Part shown: piece by piece, positions 41,001-53,800 of the stretch
Position numbering within the stretch: position 1 is the first letter of the stretch
Layout: each line of letters starts with the position of its first letter
Assembly (NCBI GenBank): GCA_029817715.1
Contig: JARUPY010000079.1
Location: 1 to 64,000 of the forward strand
Direction: 5' to 3'
From: Melastoma dodecandrum
Taxonomy: Eukaryota; Streptophyta; Magnoliopsida; Myrtales; Melastomataceae
DNA length: 64,000 nucleotides
The notes under the pieces: model-generated
What the model was told of the DNA's origin: nothing
Seen by the model: the letters and a program-made list of their open reading frames with translations, nothing else
The model's database searches: none
Translations under genes and position numbers: made by a program

Positions 41001-41035
41001 AACTCATGCAAGGTTGTGGCATCCCCGCATGCTCC
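35004..41035. repeat. Indel-rich satellite block 1 (about 30 distorted monomers)
   Basis: The same landmarks recur in the same order and orientation, but nearly every monomer carries many small insertions plus some deletions and substitutions. Spacing of the GAAGCCTAA landmark, read by hand, averages about 203 bp against 167. It climbs from about 178-188 bp at the left edge to about 225-240 bp around 37.5-39.2 kb and drops back to about 172 bp by 41 kb. Almost no interval is shorter than 167 bp. Larger inserts lie near 37,329 (GA-rich) and 38,460-38,515. The insertion bias and symmetric profile suit a low-coverage long-read consensus better than natural decay. No gene is supportable here. Confidence 0.9.
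39700..39935. repeat. Most divergent monomer of the window
   Basis: Between two recognisable GCATGCTCCG landmarks this copy keeps only scattered matches (an AAGCCGAAAGGATG equivalent of the site A region, GTTCTACGACATATTGACCTTCG, CTCGTTTGCTCACAATG). It has many substitutions as well as insertions. It lies on the falling side of the insertion-rich hump. I see no sign of a foreign insert; it still aligns along its length with the monomer. Confidence 0.6.
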
Positions 41036-43360
41036 GTACCTTGATGCTTCCGAACTTGCATTTTCCGAAGCCTAAATGATCCCCAAATGCTTCCCAAACT
41101 ATTCAAAATTGGAGTTCTACATTTGACATTCGGGTCCCTTTCGTTTGCACAAGGAGGAACCCCGCGCACAACTCATGCAAGGTTGTGCATCCCGCATGCT
41201 CCGTACCTTGGTGCTTCCGAACTTGCATTTTCCGAAGCCTAAATGATCCCCAAATGCTTCCCAAACTATTCAAAATTGGAGTTCTACATTTGACATTCGG
41301 GTCCCTTTCGTTTGCACAAGGAGGAACCCCGCGCACAACTCATGCAAGGTTGTGCATCCCGCATGCTCCGTACCTTGATGCTTCCGAACTTGCATTTTCC
41401 GAAGCCTAAATGATCCCCAAATGCTTCCCAAACTATTCAAAATTGGAGTTCTACATTTGACATTCGGGTCCCTTTCGTTTGCACAAGGAGGAACCCCGCG
41501 CACAACTCATGCAAGGTTGTGCATCCCGCATGCTCCGTACCTTGATGCTTCCGAACTTGCATTTTCCGAAGCCTAAATGATCTCCAAATGCTTCCCAAAC
41601 TATTCAAAATTGGTGTTCTACATTTGACATTCGGGTCCCTTTCGTTTGCACAAGGAGGAACCCCGCGCACAACTCATGCAAGGTTGTGCATCCCGCATGC
41701 TCCGTACCTTGATGCTTCCGAACTTGCATTTTCCGAAGCCTAAATGATCTCCAAATGCTTCCCAAACTATTCAAAATTGGAGTTCTACATTTGACATTCG
41801 GGTCCCTTTCGTTTGCACAAGGAGGAACCCCGCGCACAACTCATGCAAGTTTGTGCATCCCGCATGCTCCGTACCTTGATGCTTCCGAACTTGCATTTTC
41901 CGAAGCCTAAATGATCCCCAAATGCTTCCCAAACTATTCAAAATTGGTGTTCTACATTTGACATTCGGGTCCCTTTCGTTTGCACAAGGAGGAACCCCGC
42001 GCACAACTTACGCAAGGTTGTGCATCCCGCATGCTCCGTACCTTGATGCTTCCGAACTTGCATTTTCCGAAGCCTAAATGATCCCCAAATGCTTCCCAAA
42101 CTATTCAAAATTGGAGTTCTACATTTGACATTCGGGTCCCTTTCGTTTGCACAAGGAGGAACCCCGCGCACAACTCATGCAAGGTTGTGCATCCCGCATG
42201 CTCCGTACCTTGATGCTTCCGAACTTGCATTTTCCGAAGCCTAAATGATCCCCAAATGCTTCCCAAACTATTCAAAATTGGAGTTCTACATTTGACATTC
42301 GGGTCCCTTTCGTTTGCACAAGGAGGAACCCCGCGCACAACTCACGCAAGGTTGTGCATCCCGCATGCTCCGTACCTTGATGCTTCCGAACTTGCATTTT
42401 CCGAAGCCTAAATGATCTCCAAATGCTTCCCAAACTATTCAAAATTGGAGTTCTACATTTGACATTCGGGTCCCTTTCGTTTGCACAAGGAGGAACCCCG
42501 CGCACAACTCATGCAAGGTTGTGCATCCCGCATGCTCCGTACCTTGATGCTTCCGAACTTGCATTTTCCGAAGCCTAAATGATCCCCAAATGCTTCCCAA
42601 ACTATTCAAAATTGGAGTTCTACATTTGACATTCGGGTCCCTTTCGTTTGCACAAGGAGGAACCCCGCGCACAACTCATGCAAGGTTGTGCATCCCGCAT
42701 GCTCCGTACCTTGATGCTTCCGAACTTGCATTTTCCGAAGCCTAAATGATCCCCAAATGCTTCCCAAACTATTCAAAATTGGAGTTCTACATTTGACATT
42801 CGGGTCCCTTTCGTTTGCACAAGGAGGAACCCCGCGCACAACTCATGCAAGGTTGTGCATCCCGCATGCTCCGTACCTTGATGCTTCCGAACTTGCATTT
42901 TCCGAAGCCTAAATGATCCCCAAATGCTTCCCAAACTATTCAAAATTGGAGTTCTACATTTGACGTTCGGGTCCCTTTCGTTTGCACAATGAGGAACCCC
43001 GCGCACAACTTACGCAAGGTTGTGCATCCCGCATGCTCCGTACCTTGATGCTTCCGAACTTGCATTTTCCGAAGCCTAAATGATCCCCAAATGCTTCCCA
43101 AACTATTCAAAATTGGAGTTCTACATTTGACATTCGGGTCCCTTTCGTTTGCACAAGGAGGAACCCCGCGCACAACTCACGCAAGGTTGTGCATCCCGCA
43201 TGCTCCGTACCTTGATGCTTCCGAACTTGCATTTTCCGAAGCCTAAATGATCTCCAAATGCTTCCCAAACTATTCAAAATTGGAGTTCTACATTTGACAT
43301 TCGGGTCCCTTTCGTTTGCACAAGGAGGAACCCCGCGCACAACTCATGCAAGGTTGTGCA

Positions 43361-43380
43361 TCCCGCATGCTTCCGAACTT
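43361..43380. other. 15-bp deletion monomer (152 bp), first copy
   Basis: The segment between two ATGCT direct repeats is missing, so GCATGC is followed directly by TTCCGAAC. The loss equals one direct repeat plus the intervening ten bases, the signature of slippage or short-repeat-mediated deletion. The same deletion recurs at 45,526. Confidence 0.9.
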
Positions 43381-45516
43381 GCATTTTCCGAAGCCTAAAT
43401 GATCCCCAAATGCTTCCCAAACTATTCAAAATTGGAGTTCTACATTTGACATTCGGGTCCCTTTCGTTTGCACAAGGAGGAACCCCGCGCACAACTCATG
43501 CAAGGTTGTGCATCCCGCATGCTCCGTACCTTGATGCTTCCGAACTTGCATTTTCCGAAGCCTAAATGATCCCCAAATGCTTCCCAAACTATTCAAAATT
43601 GGAGTTCTACATTTGACATTCGGGTCCCTTTCGTTTGCACAAGGAGGAACCCCGCGCACAACTCATGCAAGGTTGTGCATCCCGCATGCTCCGTACCTTG
43701 ATGCTTCCGAACTTGCATTTTCCGAAGCCTAAATGATCCCCAAATGCTTCCCAAACTATTCAAAATTGGAGTTCTACATTTGACATTCGGGTCCCTTTCG
43801 TTTGCACAAGGAGGAACCCCGCGCACAACTTACGCAAGGTTGTGCATCCCGCATGCTCCGTACCTTGATGCTTCCGAACTTGCATTTTCCGAAGCCTAAA
43901 TGATCCCCAAATGCTTCCCAAACTATTCAAAATTGGAGTTCTACATTTGACATTCGGGTCCCTTTCGTTTGCACAAGGAGGAACCCCGCGCACAACTTAC
44001 GCAAGGTTGTGCATCCCGCATGCTCCGTACCTTGATGCTTCCGAACTTGCATTTTCCGAAGCCTAAATGATCCCCAAATGCTTCCCAAACTATTCAAAAT
44101 TGGAGTTCTACATTTGACATTCGGGTCCCTTTCGTTTGCACAAGGAGGAACCCCGCGCACAACTCATGCAAGGTTGTGTATCCCGCATGCTCCGTACCTT
44201 GATGCTTCCGAACTTGCATTTTCCGAAGCCTAAATGATCCCCAAATGCTTCCCAAACTATTCAAAATTGGAGTTCTACATTTGACGTTCGGGTCCCTTTC
44301 GTTTGCACAATGAGGAACCCCGCGCACAACTTACGCAAGGTTGTGCATCCCGCATGCTCCGTACCTTGATGCTTCCGAACTTGCATTTTCCGAAGCCTAA
44401 ATGATCTCCAAATGCTTCCCAAACTATTCAAAATTGGTGTTCTACATTTGACATTCGGGTCCCTTTCGTTTGCACAAGGAGGAACCCCGCGCACAACTCA
44501 TGCAAGGTTGTGCATCCCGCATGCTCCGTACCTTGATGCTTCCGAACTTGCATTTTCCGAAGCCTAAATGATCTCCAAATGCTTCCCAAACTATTCAAAA
44601 TTGGAGTTCTACATTTGACATTCGGGTCCCTTTCGTTTGCACAAGGAGGAACCCCGCGCACAACTCATGCAAGGTTGTGCATCCCGCATGCTCCGTACCT
44701 TGATGCTTCCGAACTTGCATTTTCCGAAGCCTAAATGATCCCCAAATGCTTCCCAAACTATTCAAAATTGGAGTTCTACATTTGACATTCGGGTCCCTTT
44801 CGTTTGCACAAGGAGGAACCCCGCGCACAACTCACGCAAGGTTGTGCATCCCGCATGCTCCGTACCTTGATGCTTCCGAACTTGCATTTTCCGAAGCCTA
44901 AATGATCCCCAAATGCTTCCCAAACTATTCAAAATTGGAGTTCTACATTTGACATTCGGGTCCCTTTCGTTTGCACAAGGAGGAACCCCGCGCACAACTC
45001 ATGCAAGGTTGTGCATCCCGCATGCTCCGTACCTTGATGCTTCCGAACTTGCATTTTCCGAAGCCTAAATGATCCCCAAATGCTTCCCAAACTATTCAAA
45101 ATTGGAGCTCTACAATTGACATTCGGGTCCCTTTCGTTTGCACAAGGAGGAACCCCGCGCACAACTCATGCAAGGTTGTGCATCCCGCATGCTCCGTACC
45201 TTGATGCTTCCGAACTTGCATTTTCCGAAGCCTAAATGATCCCCAAATGCTTCCCAAACTATTCAAAATTGGTGTTCTACATTTGACATTCGGGTCCCTT
45301 TCGTTTGCACAAGGAGGAACCCCGCGCACAACTCATGCAAGGTTGTGCATCCCGCATGCTCCGTACCTTGATGCTTCCGAACTTGCATTTTCCGAAGCCT
45401 AAATGATCCCCAAATGCTTCCCAAACTATTCAAAATTGGTGTTCTACATTTGACATTCGGGTCCCTTTCGTTTGCACAAGGAGGAACCCCGCGCACAACT
45501 CATGCAAGGTTGTGCA

Positions 45517-45540
45517 TCCCGCATGCTTCCAAACTTGCAT
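45517..45540. other. 15-bp deletion monomer (152 bp), second copy
   Basis: The 15-bp loss between ATGCT repeats is the same as at 43,370, with an extra G to A change (TTCCAAAC). The distance between the two deletion points is 2,156 bp, which is exactly 13 monomers less 15 bp. Duplication of a 13-monomer segment is therefore plausible. Confidence 0.9.
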
Positions 45541-47057
45541 TTTCCGAAGCCTAAATGATCCCCAAATGCTTCCCAAACTATTCAAAATTGGAGTTCTACA
45601 TTTGACATTCGGGTCCCTTTCGTTTGCACAATGAGGAACCCCACGCACAACTTACGCAAGGTTGTGCATCTCGCATGCTCCGAACCTTGGTGCTTCCGAA
45701 CTTGCATTTTCCGAAGCCTAAATGATCTCCAAATGCTTCCCAAACTATTCAAAATTGGTGTTCTACATTTGACATTCGGGTCCCTTTCGTTTGCACAAGG
45801 AGGAACCCCGCGCACAACTTACGCAAGGTTGTGCATCCCGCATGCTCCGTACCTTGATGCTTCCGAACTTGCATTTTCCGAAGCCTAAATGATCCCCAAA
45901 TGCTTCCCAAACTATTCAAAATTGGAGTTCTACATTTGACATTCGGGTCCCTTTCGTTTGCACAAGGAGGATCCCCCGCGCACAACTCATGCAAGGTTGT
46001 GCATCCCGCATGCTCCGTACCTTGATGCTTCCGAACTTGCATTTTCCGAAGCCTAAATGATCCCCAAATGCTTCCCAAACTATTCAAAATTGGAGTTCTA
46101 CATTTGACATTCGGGTCCCTTTCGTTTGCACAAGGAGGAACCCCGCGCACAACTCATGCAAGGTTGTGCATCCCGCATGCTCCGTACCTTGATGCTTCCG
46201 AACTTGCATTTTCCGAAGCCTAAATGATCCCCAAATGCTTCCCAAACTATTCAAAATTGGAGTTCTACATTTGACATTCGGGTCCCTTTCGTTTGCACAA
46301 GGAGGAACCCCGCGCACAACTTACGCAAGGATGTGCATCCCGCATGCTCCGTACCTTGGTGCTTCCGAACTTGCATTTTCCGAAGCCTAAATGATCCCCA
46401 AATGCTTCCCAAACTATTCAAAATTGGAGTTCTACATTTGACATTCGGGTCCCTTTCGTTGCACAATGAGGAACCCCGCGCACAACTTACGCAAGGTTGT
46501 GCATCCCGCATGCTCCGTACCTTGGTGCTTCCGAACTTGCATTTTCCGAAGCCTAAATGATCTCCAAATGCTTCCCAAACTATTCAAAATTGGAGTTCTA
46601 CATTTGACATTCGGGTCCCTTTCGTTTGCACAAGGAGGAAGCCCGCGCACAACTTACGCAAGGTTGTGCATCCCGCATGCTCCGAACCTTGATGCTTCCG
46701 AACTTGCATTTTCCGAAGCCTAAATGATCTCCAAATGCTTCCCAAACTATTCAAAATTGGAGTTCTACATTTGACATTCGGGTCCCTTTCGTTTGCACAA
46801 GGAGGAACCCCGCGCACAACTTATGCAAGGTTGTGCATCCCGCATGCTCCGAACCTTGATGCTTCCGAACTTGCATTTTTCGAAGCCTAAATGATCCCCA
46901 AATGCTTCCCAAACTATTCAAAATTGGAGTTCTACATTTGACATTCGGGTCCCTTTCGTTTGCACAATGAGGAACACCACGCACAACTTACGCAAGGTTG
47001 TGCATCTCCCATGCTCCGAACCTTGGTGCGTCCGAACTTGCATTTTCCGAAGCCTAA

Positions 47058-47865
47058 ATGACCCTCCAAATGCCTTCCAAACTATTTCAAAATTGGAGTT
47101 CTAACATTTGAACATTCGGGGTCCCTTTCGTTTAGCATAATGAATGAACCCCGCGCACAACGTTACTCAAGGTTGTGCATCCAAGCGCAATGCTCCGAAC
47201 CTTGGTGCTTCCGAACTGGCAATTTTCCGAAGCCTAAATGAATATCTCCAAATGCTTCCCAAACTATTCAAAAGTTGAGTTACTACATTTGACATTCGGT
47301 TCCCATTTCGTTTGCCTCAAGGAGGAACCCACGCGCACCCCGAACTTAGGCAAGGTTGTGCATCCCCGCATGCTCCCGTACCTTGGGGCGCTTTCCGAAC
47401 TTGCATTTTCCGAAGCCTAAATGAGTCCCCAAATGCTTCCCTAAACTATTCAAAATTAGGAGTTCTACATTTGGACATTCGGGTCCCTTTCGTTTGCACA
47501 ATGAGGAACCCCGACCGCACAACTTACGCGAATGGGTTGTGCATCCCGCATGCTCCGAACCATGGTGCTTCCGAACATGCATTTTTCCGAAGCCCTAATG
47601 ATCCCCAAAATGCTTCCCAAACTATTCGAAAATTGGAGTTCTACATTTGACTATTCGGGTCCCTTTCGATTGCACAATGAGGAACCCCAGCGCACAAAAT
47701 CTTACGCAAGGTTTGTGCATCCCGCCATTGCTCCGAACCTTGGTGCTTTTCCGAATCTTGCATTTTCCGAAGCCTAAATGATCTCAAAATGCTTTCCCAC
47801 ACTATTCAAAATTGGAGTCCTCTACATTTGGACATTCGGGTCGCCTTTCGTTGCACAATAAGGAA
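47058..47865. repeat. Short indel-rich satellite patch
   Basis: About five monomers with landmark spacing of about 173-181 bp, carrying scattered one- to three-base insertions, flanked on both sides by clean copies. The underlying monomers are subfamily 2 (CGAACCTTGG, CAATGAGG, TTACGC). The insertion bias matches the larger blocks. Confidence 0.88.
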
Positions 47866-50160
47866 CCCCGCGCACAACTTACGCAAGGTTGTGCATCCCG
47901 CATGCTCCGAACCTTGGTGCTTCCGAACTTGCATTTTCCGAAGCCTAAATGATCTCCAAATGCTTCCCAAACTATTCAAAATTAGAGTTCTACATTTGAC
48001 ATTCGGGTCCCTTTCGTTTGCACAAGGAGGAACCCCGCGCACAACTTACGCAAGGTTGTGCATCCCGCATGCTCCGAACCTTGGTGCTTCCGAACTTGCA
48101 TTTTCCGAAGCCTAAATGATCTCCAAATGCTTCCCAAACTATTCAAAATTGGAGTTCTACATTTGACATTCGGGTCCCTTTCGTTTGCACAAGGAGGAAC
48201 CCCGCGCACAACTTATGCAAGGTTGTGCATCCCGCATGCTCCGTACCTTGGTGCTTCCGAACTTGCATTTTCCGAAGCCTAAATGATCTCCAAATGCTTC
48301 CCAAACTATTCTAAATTGGAGTTCTACATTTGACATTCGGGTCCCTTTCGTTTGCACAATGTGGAACCCCGCGCACAACTTACGCAAGGTTGTGCATCCC
48401 GCATGCTCCGAACCTTGGTGCTTCCGAACTTGCATTTTCCGAAGCCTAAATGATCCCCAAATGCTTCTCAAACTATTCAAAATTGGAGTTCTACATTTGA
48501 CATTCGGGTTCCTTTCGTTGCACAATGAGGAACCCCGCGCAAAACTTACGCAAGGCTGTGCATCCCGCATGCTCGAACCTTGGTGCTTCCGAACTTGCAT
48601 TTTCCGAAGCCTAAATGATCTCCAAATGCTTCCCAAACTATTCAAAATTGGAGTTCTACATTTGACATTCGGGTCCCTTTTGTTTGCACAAAGAGGAACC
48701 CCGCGCACAACTTACGCAAGGTTGTGCATCCCGCATGCTCCGTACCTTGGTGCTTCCGAACTGGCATTTTCCGAAGCCTAAATGATCCCAAAATGCTTCC
48801 CAAACTATTCAAAATTGGAGTTCTACATTTGACATTCGGGTCCCTTTCGTTTGCACAAGGAGGAACCCCCGCGCACAACTTACGCAAGGTTGTGCATCCC
48901 GCATGCTCCGAACATTGGTGCTTCCGAACTTACATTTTCCGAAGCCTAAATGATCCCCAAATGCTTGCCAAACTATTCAAAATTGGAGTTCTACATTTCA
49001 CATTCGGGTCCCTTTCGTTTGCACAATGAGGAACCCCGCGCACAACTTACGCAAGGTTGTGCATCCCGCATGCTCCGAACCTTGGTGCTTCCGAACTTGC
49101 ATTTTCCGAAGCCTAAATGATCTCCAAATGCTTCCCAAACTATTCAAAATTGGAGTTCTACATTTGACATTCGGGTCCCTTTCGTTTGCACAAGGAGGAA
49201 CCCCGCGCACAACCTACGCAAGGTTGTGCATCCCGCATGCTCCGAACCTTGGTGCTTCCGAACTTGCATTTTCCGAAGCCTAAATGATCTCCAAATGCTT
49301 CCCAAACTATTCAAAATTGGAGTTCTACATTTGACATTCGGGTCCCTTTCGTTGCACAATGAGGAACCCCGCGCACAACTTATGCAAAGTTGTGCATCCC
49401 GCATGCTCCGTACCTTGGTGCTTCCGAACTTGCATTTTCCGAAGCCTAAATGATCTCTAAATGCTTCCCAAAGAATTCAAAATTGGAGTTCTACATTTGA
49501 CATTCGGGTCCCTTTCGTTTGCACAAGGAGGAACCCCGCGCACAACCTACGCAAGGTTGTGCATCCCGCATGCTCCGAACCTTGGTGCTTCCGAACTTGC
49601 ATTTTCCGAAGCCTAAATGATCCCCAAATGCTTCCCAAACTATTCAAAATTGGAGTTCTACATTTGACATTCGGGTCCCTTTCGTTTGCACAATGAGGAA
49701 CCCCGCGCACAACTTACGCAAGGTTGTGCATCCCGCATGCTCCGAACCTTGATGCTTCCGAACTTGCATTTTCCGAAGCCTAAATGATCCCCAAATGCTT
49801 CCCAAACTATTCAAAATTGGAGTTCTACATTTGACATTCGGGTCCCTTTCGTTTGCACAAGGAGGAACCCCGCGCACAAAACTTACGCAAGGTTGTGCAT
49901 CCCGCATGCTCCGATCCTTGGTGATTCTGAACTTGCATTTTCCGAAGCCTAAATGATCTCCAAATGCTTCCCAAACTATTCAAAATTGGAGTTCTACATT
50001 TGACGTTCGGGTCCCTTTCGTTTGCACAATGAGGAACCCCGCGCACAACTTACGCAAGGTTGTGCATCCCGCATGCTCCGTACCTTGATGCTTCCCAAAC
50101 TTGCATTTTCCTAAGCCTAAATGATCTCCGAATGCTTCCCAAACTATTCAAAATTGGAGT
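47866..50160. repeat. Clean array, mainly subfamily 2
   Basis: About 14 monomers with 166-167 bp steps, marked by CTTACGC and CGAACCTTGGTG with either CAAGGAGG or CAATGAGG. Markers near 48,309 (TCTAAATTGG) and 48,358 (CAATGTGG) also occur together near 59,693 and 60,359, on the far side of the next indel-rich block. That ties the two clean stretches to one local lineage. Confidence 0.92.
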
Positions 50161-50836
50161 TCCTACATTTGACATTCGGGTCCCTTTCGTTTTGCACAAG
50201 GTGGAGCCACCGACCGCGCACAACACATGTAAGGTTGTGCATCCCGCATGCTCCGATACCTTGGTGCGTACCGAACTTGCATTTTCTTCGAAGCCTAAAT
50301 GATCCCCAAAATGCTTCCAAACTATTCAAAATTGGAGTTCTACATTTGACATTCGGTTCCCGTTTCAGTTGCACAATGAGGAACCCCCACCGCGCACAAA
50401 CTTAACGCAAGGTTGTGCATCCCGCATGCTCCTTCCTTAACCTTGATGCTTTCCCCGAAGTTGCATTTTCCGAAGCCTAAATGATCCCCAAATGTTCCCC
50501 AAACAATTCAAGATTGGAGTACTACATTTGACATTCGTGTCCCATTCGTTTGCAACAATGAGGAAACCTCCCCTGCGCACAAACTTACGCAAGGGTTGTG
50601 CATCCCTCATGCTCCGAACCTTGAGGCTTCCGAACTTGCATTTTTCGAAGCCTAAATGATCTCCAAATGCTTCCCAAACTATTCAAAATTGGTGTTTCTA
50701 ACATTTGAATATTCGGGTCCCTTTCCGTATGCACAAGGAGTGAACCCCCTGGCTCACAACTCGATGCAAGGTTGTGCATCCCGGCATGCTCCGTACCTTA
50801 TGATTCCGAACTTGGCTTTTTTCCGAAGCCTAAATT

Positions 50837-50858
50837 GAAAGTTTACCCCCTCCCCCCC
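50837..50858. other. C-rich insertion in monomer
   Basis: About 22 bases (GAAAGTTTACC then C runs) replace the short site A segment between CCTAAATT and AAATGCTTCC. It is low complexity and unlike any other monomer. A read or consensus error is the simplest explanation. Confidence 0.7.
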
Positions 50859-53800
50859 CAAATGCTTCCCAAACTATTCGAAATTGGAGTTCTACATTTG
50901 ACATTCGGGTCCCTTTCGTTTGCCCACAAGGAGGAACTCGGGCGCACAAACTCATGCAACGTTTGTGCATCCCGCATGCATCCGTACCTTGATGCTTCCG
51001 AACTTGTCATTTTCCGAAGCCTAAAATGTTCTCCAAATGCTTTCCGCAACTAATCAAAATTGGTGTTCTACATTTGCCATTCGGGTCCCTTTCGTATATG
51101 CCCAAGGAGGAAACCCGCCCCGCCGCACAACTCAATGCAAGCGTTGTGTCATCCCCCGCATGCTCCGTACTTTATGATTTCCGAAACTGTTCATGCATTT
51201 TCCGAAGCCTAAATGATCTCCAAATGCTTCCCAAACTATTCAAAATTGGTGGTCTTACATTCGACATTCCCCCATTCGTGTCCCTTTCGTTTGCACAAGG
51301 AGGAACCACCGCGCACAGGAACTCATCAAGGTTGTGCATCCCGCATGCTCCCGTACCTTGATGCATCCGAACTTGCCATTTCCGAAGCCTAAATGATCTC
51401 CAAATGCTTCCCAAACTATTCAAAATTGGTGTTCTAAAACACAGTTGACATTCGGGACCCTTATCGTTTGCACATGGAGGAACCCCGCGCACTAACCTCA
51501 TCGTGCAAGGTTGTACATCCTCAAATGCTCCTAACCTTGATTGATTCCGAACTTGCAATTTTTCCGGAAGCCTAATATTATCTCCAAATGCTTCCCAAAC
51601 ATTTCAAAAATGGTGTTCTACATTTGACATTTCGGTCCCCTTTCGTTTGCACAAGCCCATCAAGGAGGAACCGTACCGCGCACAACTCATGCAAGGTTGT
51701 GCGGACCACATGCTCCGTACCTTGATGCTTCCTCCGAACATGCAATTTTCCCGAAGCCTAAATGATCGCCCAAATGCTTCCCAAACTAACCAAAATTGGA
51801 GTTCTACATTTGACATTCGGGTCCCTTTCGTTTGCACAATGAAGAATACCCCACGCCACAACCTTACGCAATGTTGTGCATCTCGCATTCTCCCCCGAAC
51901 CTTGGTGCTTCCGAACTTGCATTTTCCGAAGCCTAAATGATCTCCAAATGTGCTTTCCCAAAACATTCAAAATGTGGTGTTTTCTACAATTTACACCTTC
52001 GGGTCCCTTTCGTTTGCACAAGGAGAACCACCCCTGCGCACAACTCATGCAAGGTTGTGCATCCCGCATGCCCCGTACCTTGAATGGCTCTCCGAACTTG
52101 CATTTTCCGAAGCCTAAATTGATCTCCAAAAAGCTTCCCAAACAATTCAAAATTGGAGTACTATATTTGACATTCGTGTCCCTTTCGTGTGCACAATGAG
52201 GAACCTTCCGCGCACTCAACTTACGCAAGGTTTTGCCATCCCTGCATGCTCCGCACCCATGATGCTTCCGAACTTGCATTTTCCGAAGCCTAAAAGATCT
52301 CCAAATGCTTCCCAAAACTAATCAAAATTGGTGTCTCTACTTACATTTGACATTCTGGGTCCCCTTTCGTATGTCCAATGAGGAACCCCGCACACAACTC
52401 ATGCACAGGTTTTGCATCCCCCATGGCCCTACCTTGATGATTCCGAACTTGCTTTTTCCCGAAGCCTAAAATGATCTCCAAATGCTTCCCAAACTATTCG
52501 AAATTGGAGGTTCGAAACATTTGACAGTCGGGTCCCTTTCGTTTGCACAGGAAGGAACCCCGCAGCAACAACTCATGCAACGTTGTGCATCCCGCATAGC
52601 TCCTACCTTGATGCTTCCGAATTTGCATTTTCTCCGAAGCCTAAATGTTCTCCAAATGCCTTCCCAAACTAGTCAAAATTGGTGTTCTACATTTGACATT
52701 CGGGGTCCCTTTCGTTTGCACAAGGAGGAACCCCGCGCACAACTCATCAAGGTTGTAACATCCCGCATGCTCCGTTTAACAACTGATGATTCCGAACTTG
52801 CTTTTTTTCCGAAGCCTAAATGATATCCAAATGCCTGTCCCAAACAATTCAAAATTGGAGTACTCACATTTGACATTCGGTTCCCTTTCGTTTGCACAAT
52901 GAGGAACCCCACGCACAACTTACGCAAGGTTGTGCATTCCCCATGCTTCTCGTACCTTGAATGCTTCCGAACTTGCATTTTCGTGAAGCCTGAAATGATC
53001 TCCAAATGCTTCCCAAACTATTCAAAATTGGGGGTGTTGTACATTTGACATTCGGGGTCCCTTTCGTTTGCACAAAGGAGAACCGCGCGCGCACAACTTA
53101 CATGCAAGGTTGTGCATCCCGCATGCTCCGTAACCTTTATGCTTCCGAACTTGCACTTATCCGAAGCCTAAATGATCCCGAAATGCTTCCCAAACTATTC
53201 AAAATTGGAGCTCTACAATTGACATTCGGTTCCCTTTCGTATGCACCAAGGAGGAACCACCGCGCACAACTCATGCAAGGTTGTGCATCCCGCATGCTCC
53301 GTACCTTGATGCTTCCGTACTTACACATGCATTGTGCCGAAGAGCCTAATTGATCTCCAAATGCTTCCCAAACAATTCAAGAATGGAGTAATACATTTGA
53401 CATTCGTGTCCCTTTCGATTGCACAATGAGGAACCCCGCGCACGATCTTACGCAAGGTTGTGCATCCCGTCATGCTCCTGTACCATGATGCTTCCGAACT
53501 TGCATTTTTCGAAGCCTAAATGATCTCCCAAATGCTACCCAAACTATTCAAAATTGGTGTTCTACAGTTGACAATCGGGTCCCTTTCGTATGCACAAGGA
53601 GGAAACCCCGCGCACCTAACTCATGTCAAGGTTTGTGCTTCCCGCAAATCGCTTCCGTACCTTGATGATTCCCGAACTTGCATTTTCCGAAGCCTAAATG
53701 ATCTCCAAATTGCTCTCCCAAACTATTCAAAATTGGAGTTCTACATTGGACATTCGGGTCCCTTTCGTTTGCCACAAGGAGGGAACCCCGCGCACAACTC

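Larger units (their letters stand above)
41036..47057. repeat. Clean array, mosaic of subfamilies 1 and 2
   Basis: The exact 167-bp step resumes with mostly type a monomers. Subfamily 2 markers enter one after another from left to right: CTTGGTG near 41,208, CTTACGC near 42,008, CAATGAGG near 42,988 (together with GACGTTCGG), CGAACCTTGG near 45,680 and the shortened TCGTTGCAC near 46,458. Many monomers carry only some of the markers, so they are recombinants or intermediates. Two monomers share the same 15-bp deletion. Confidence 0.93.

Noticed and set aside
35004..41035. Inserted gene or mobile element in the irregular block
   Set aside because: Monomer landmarks can be followed in order through the whole block; the extra bases are short scattered insertions and not one foreign segment.
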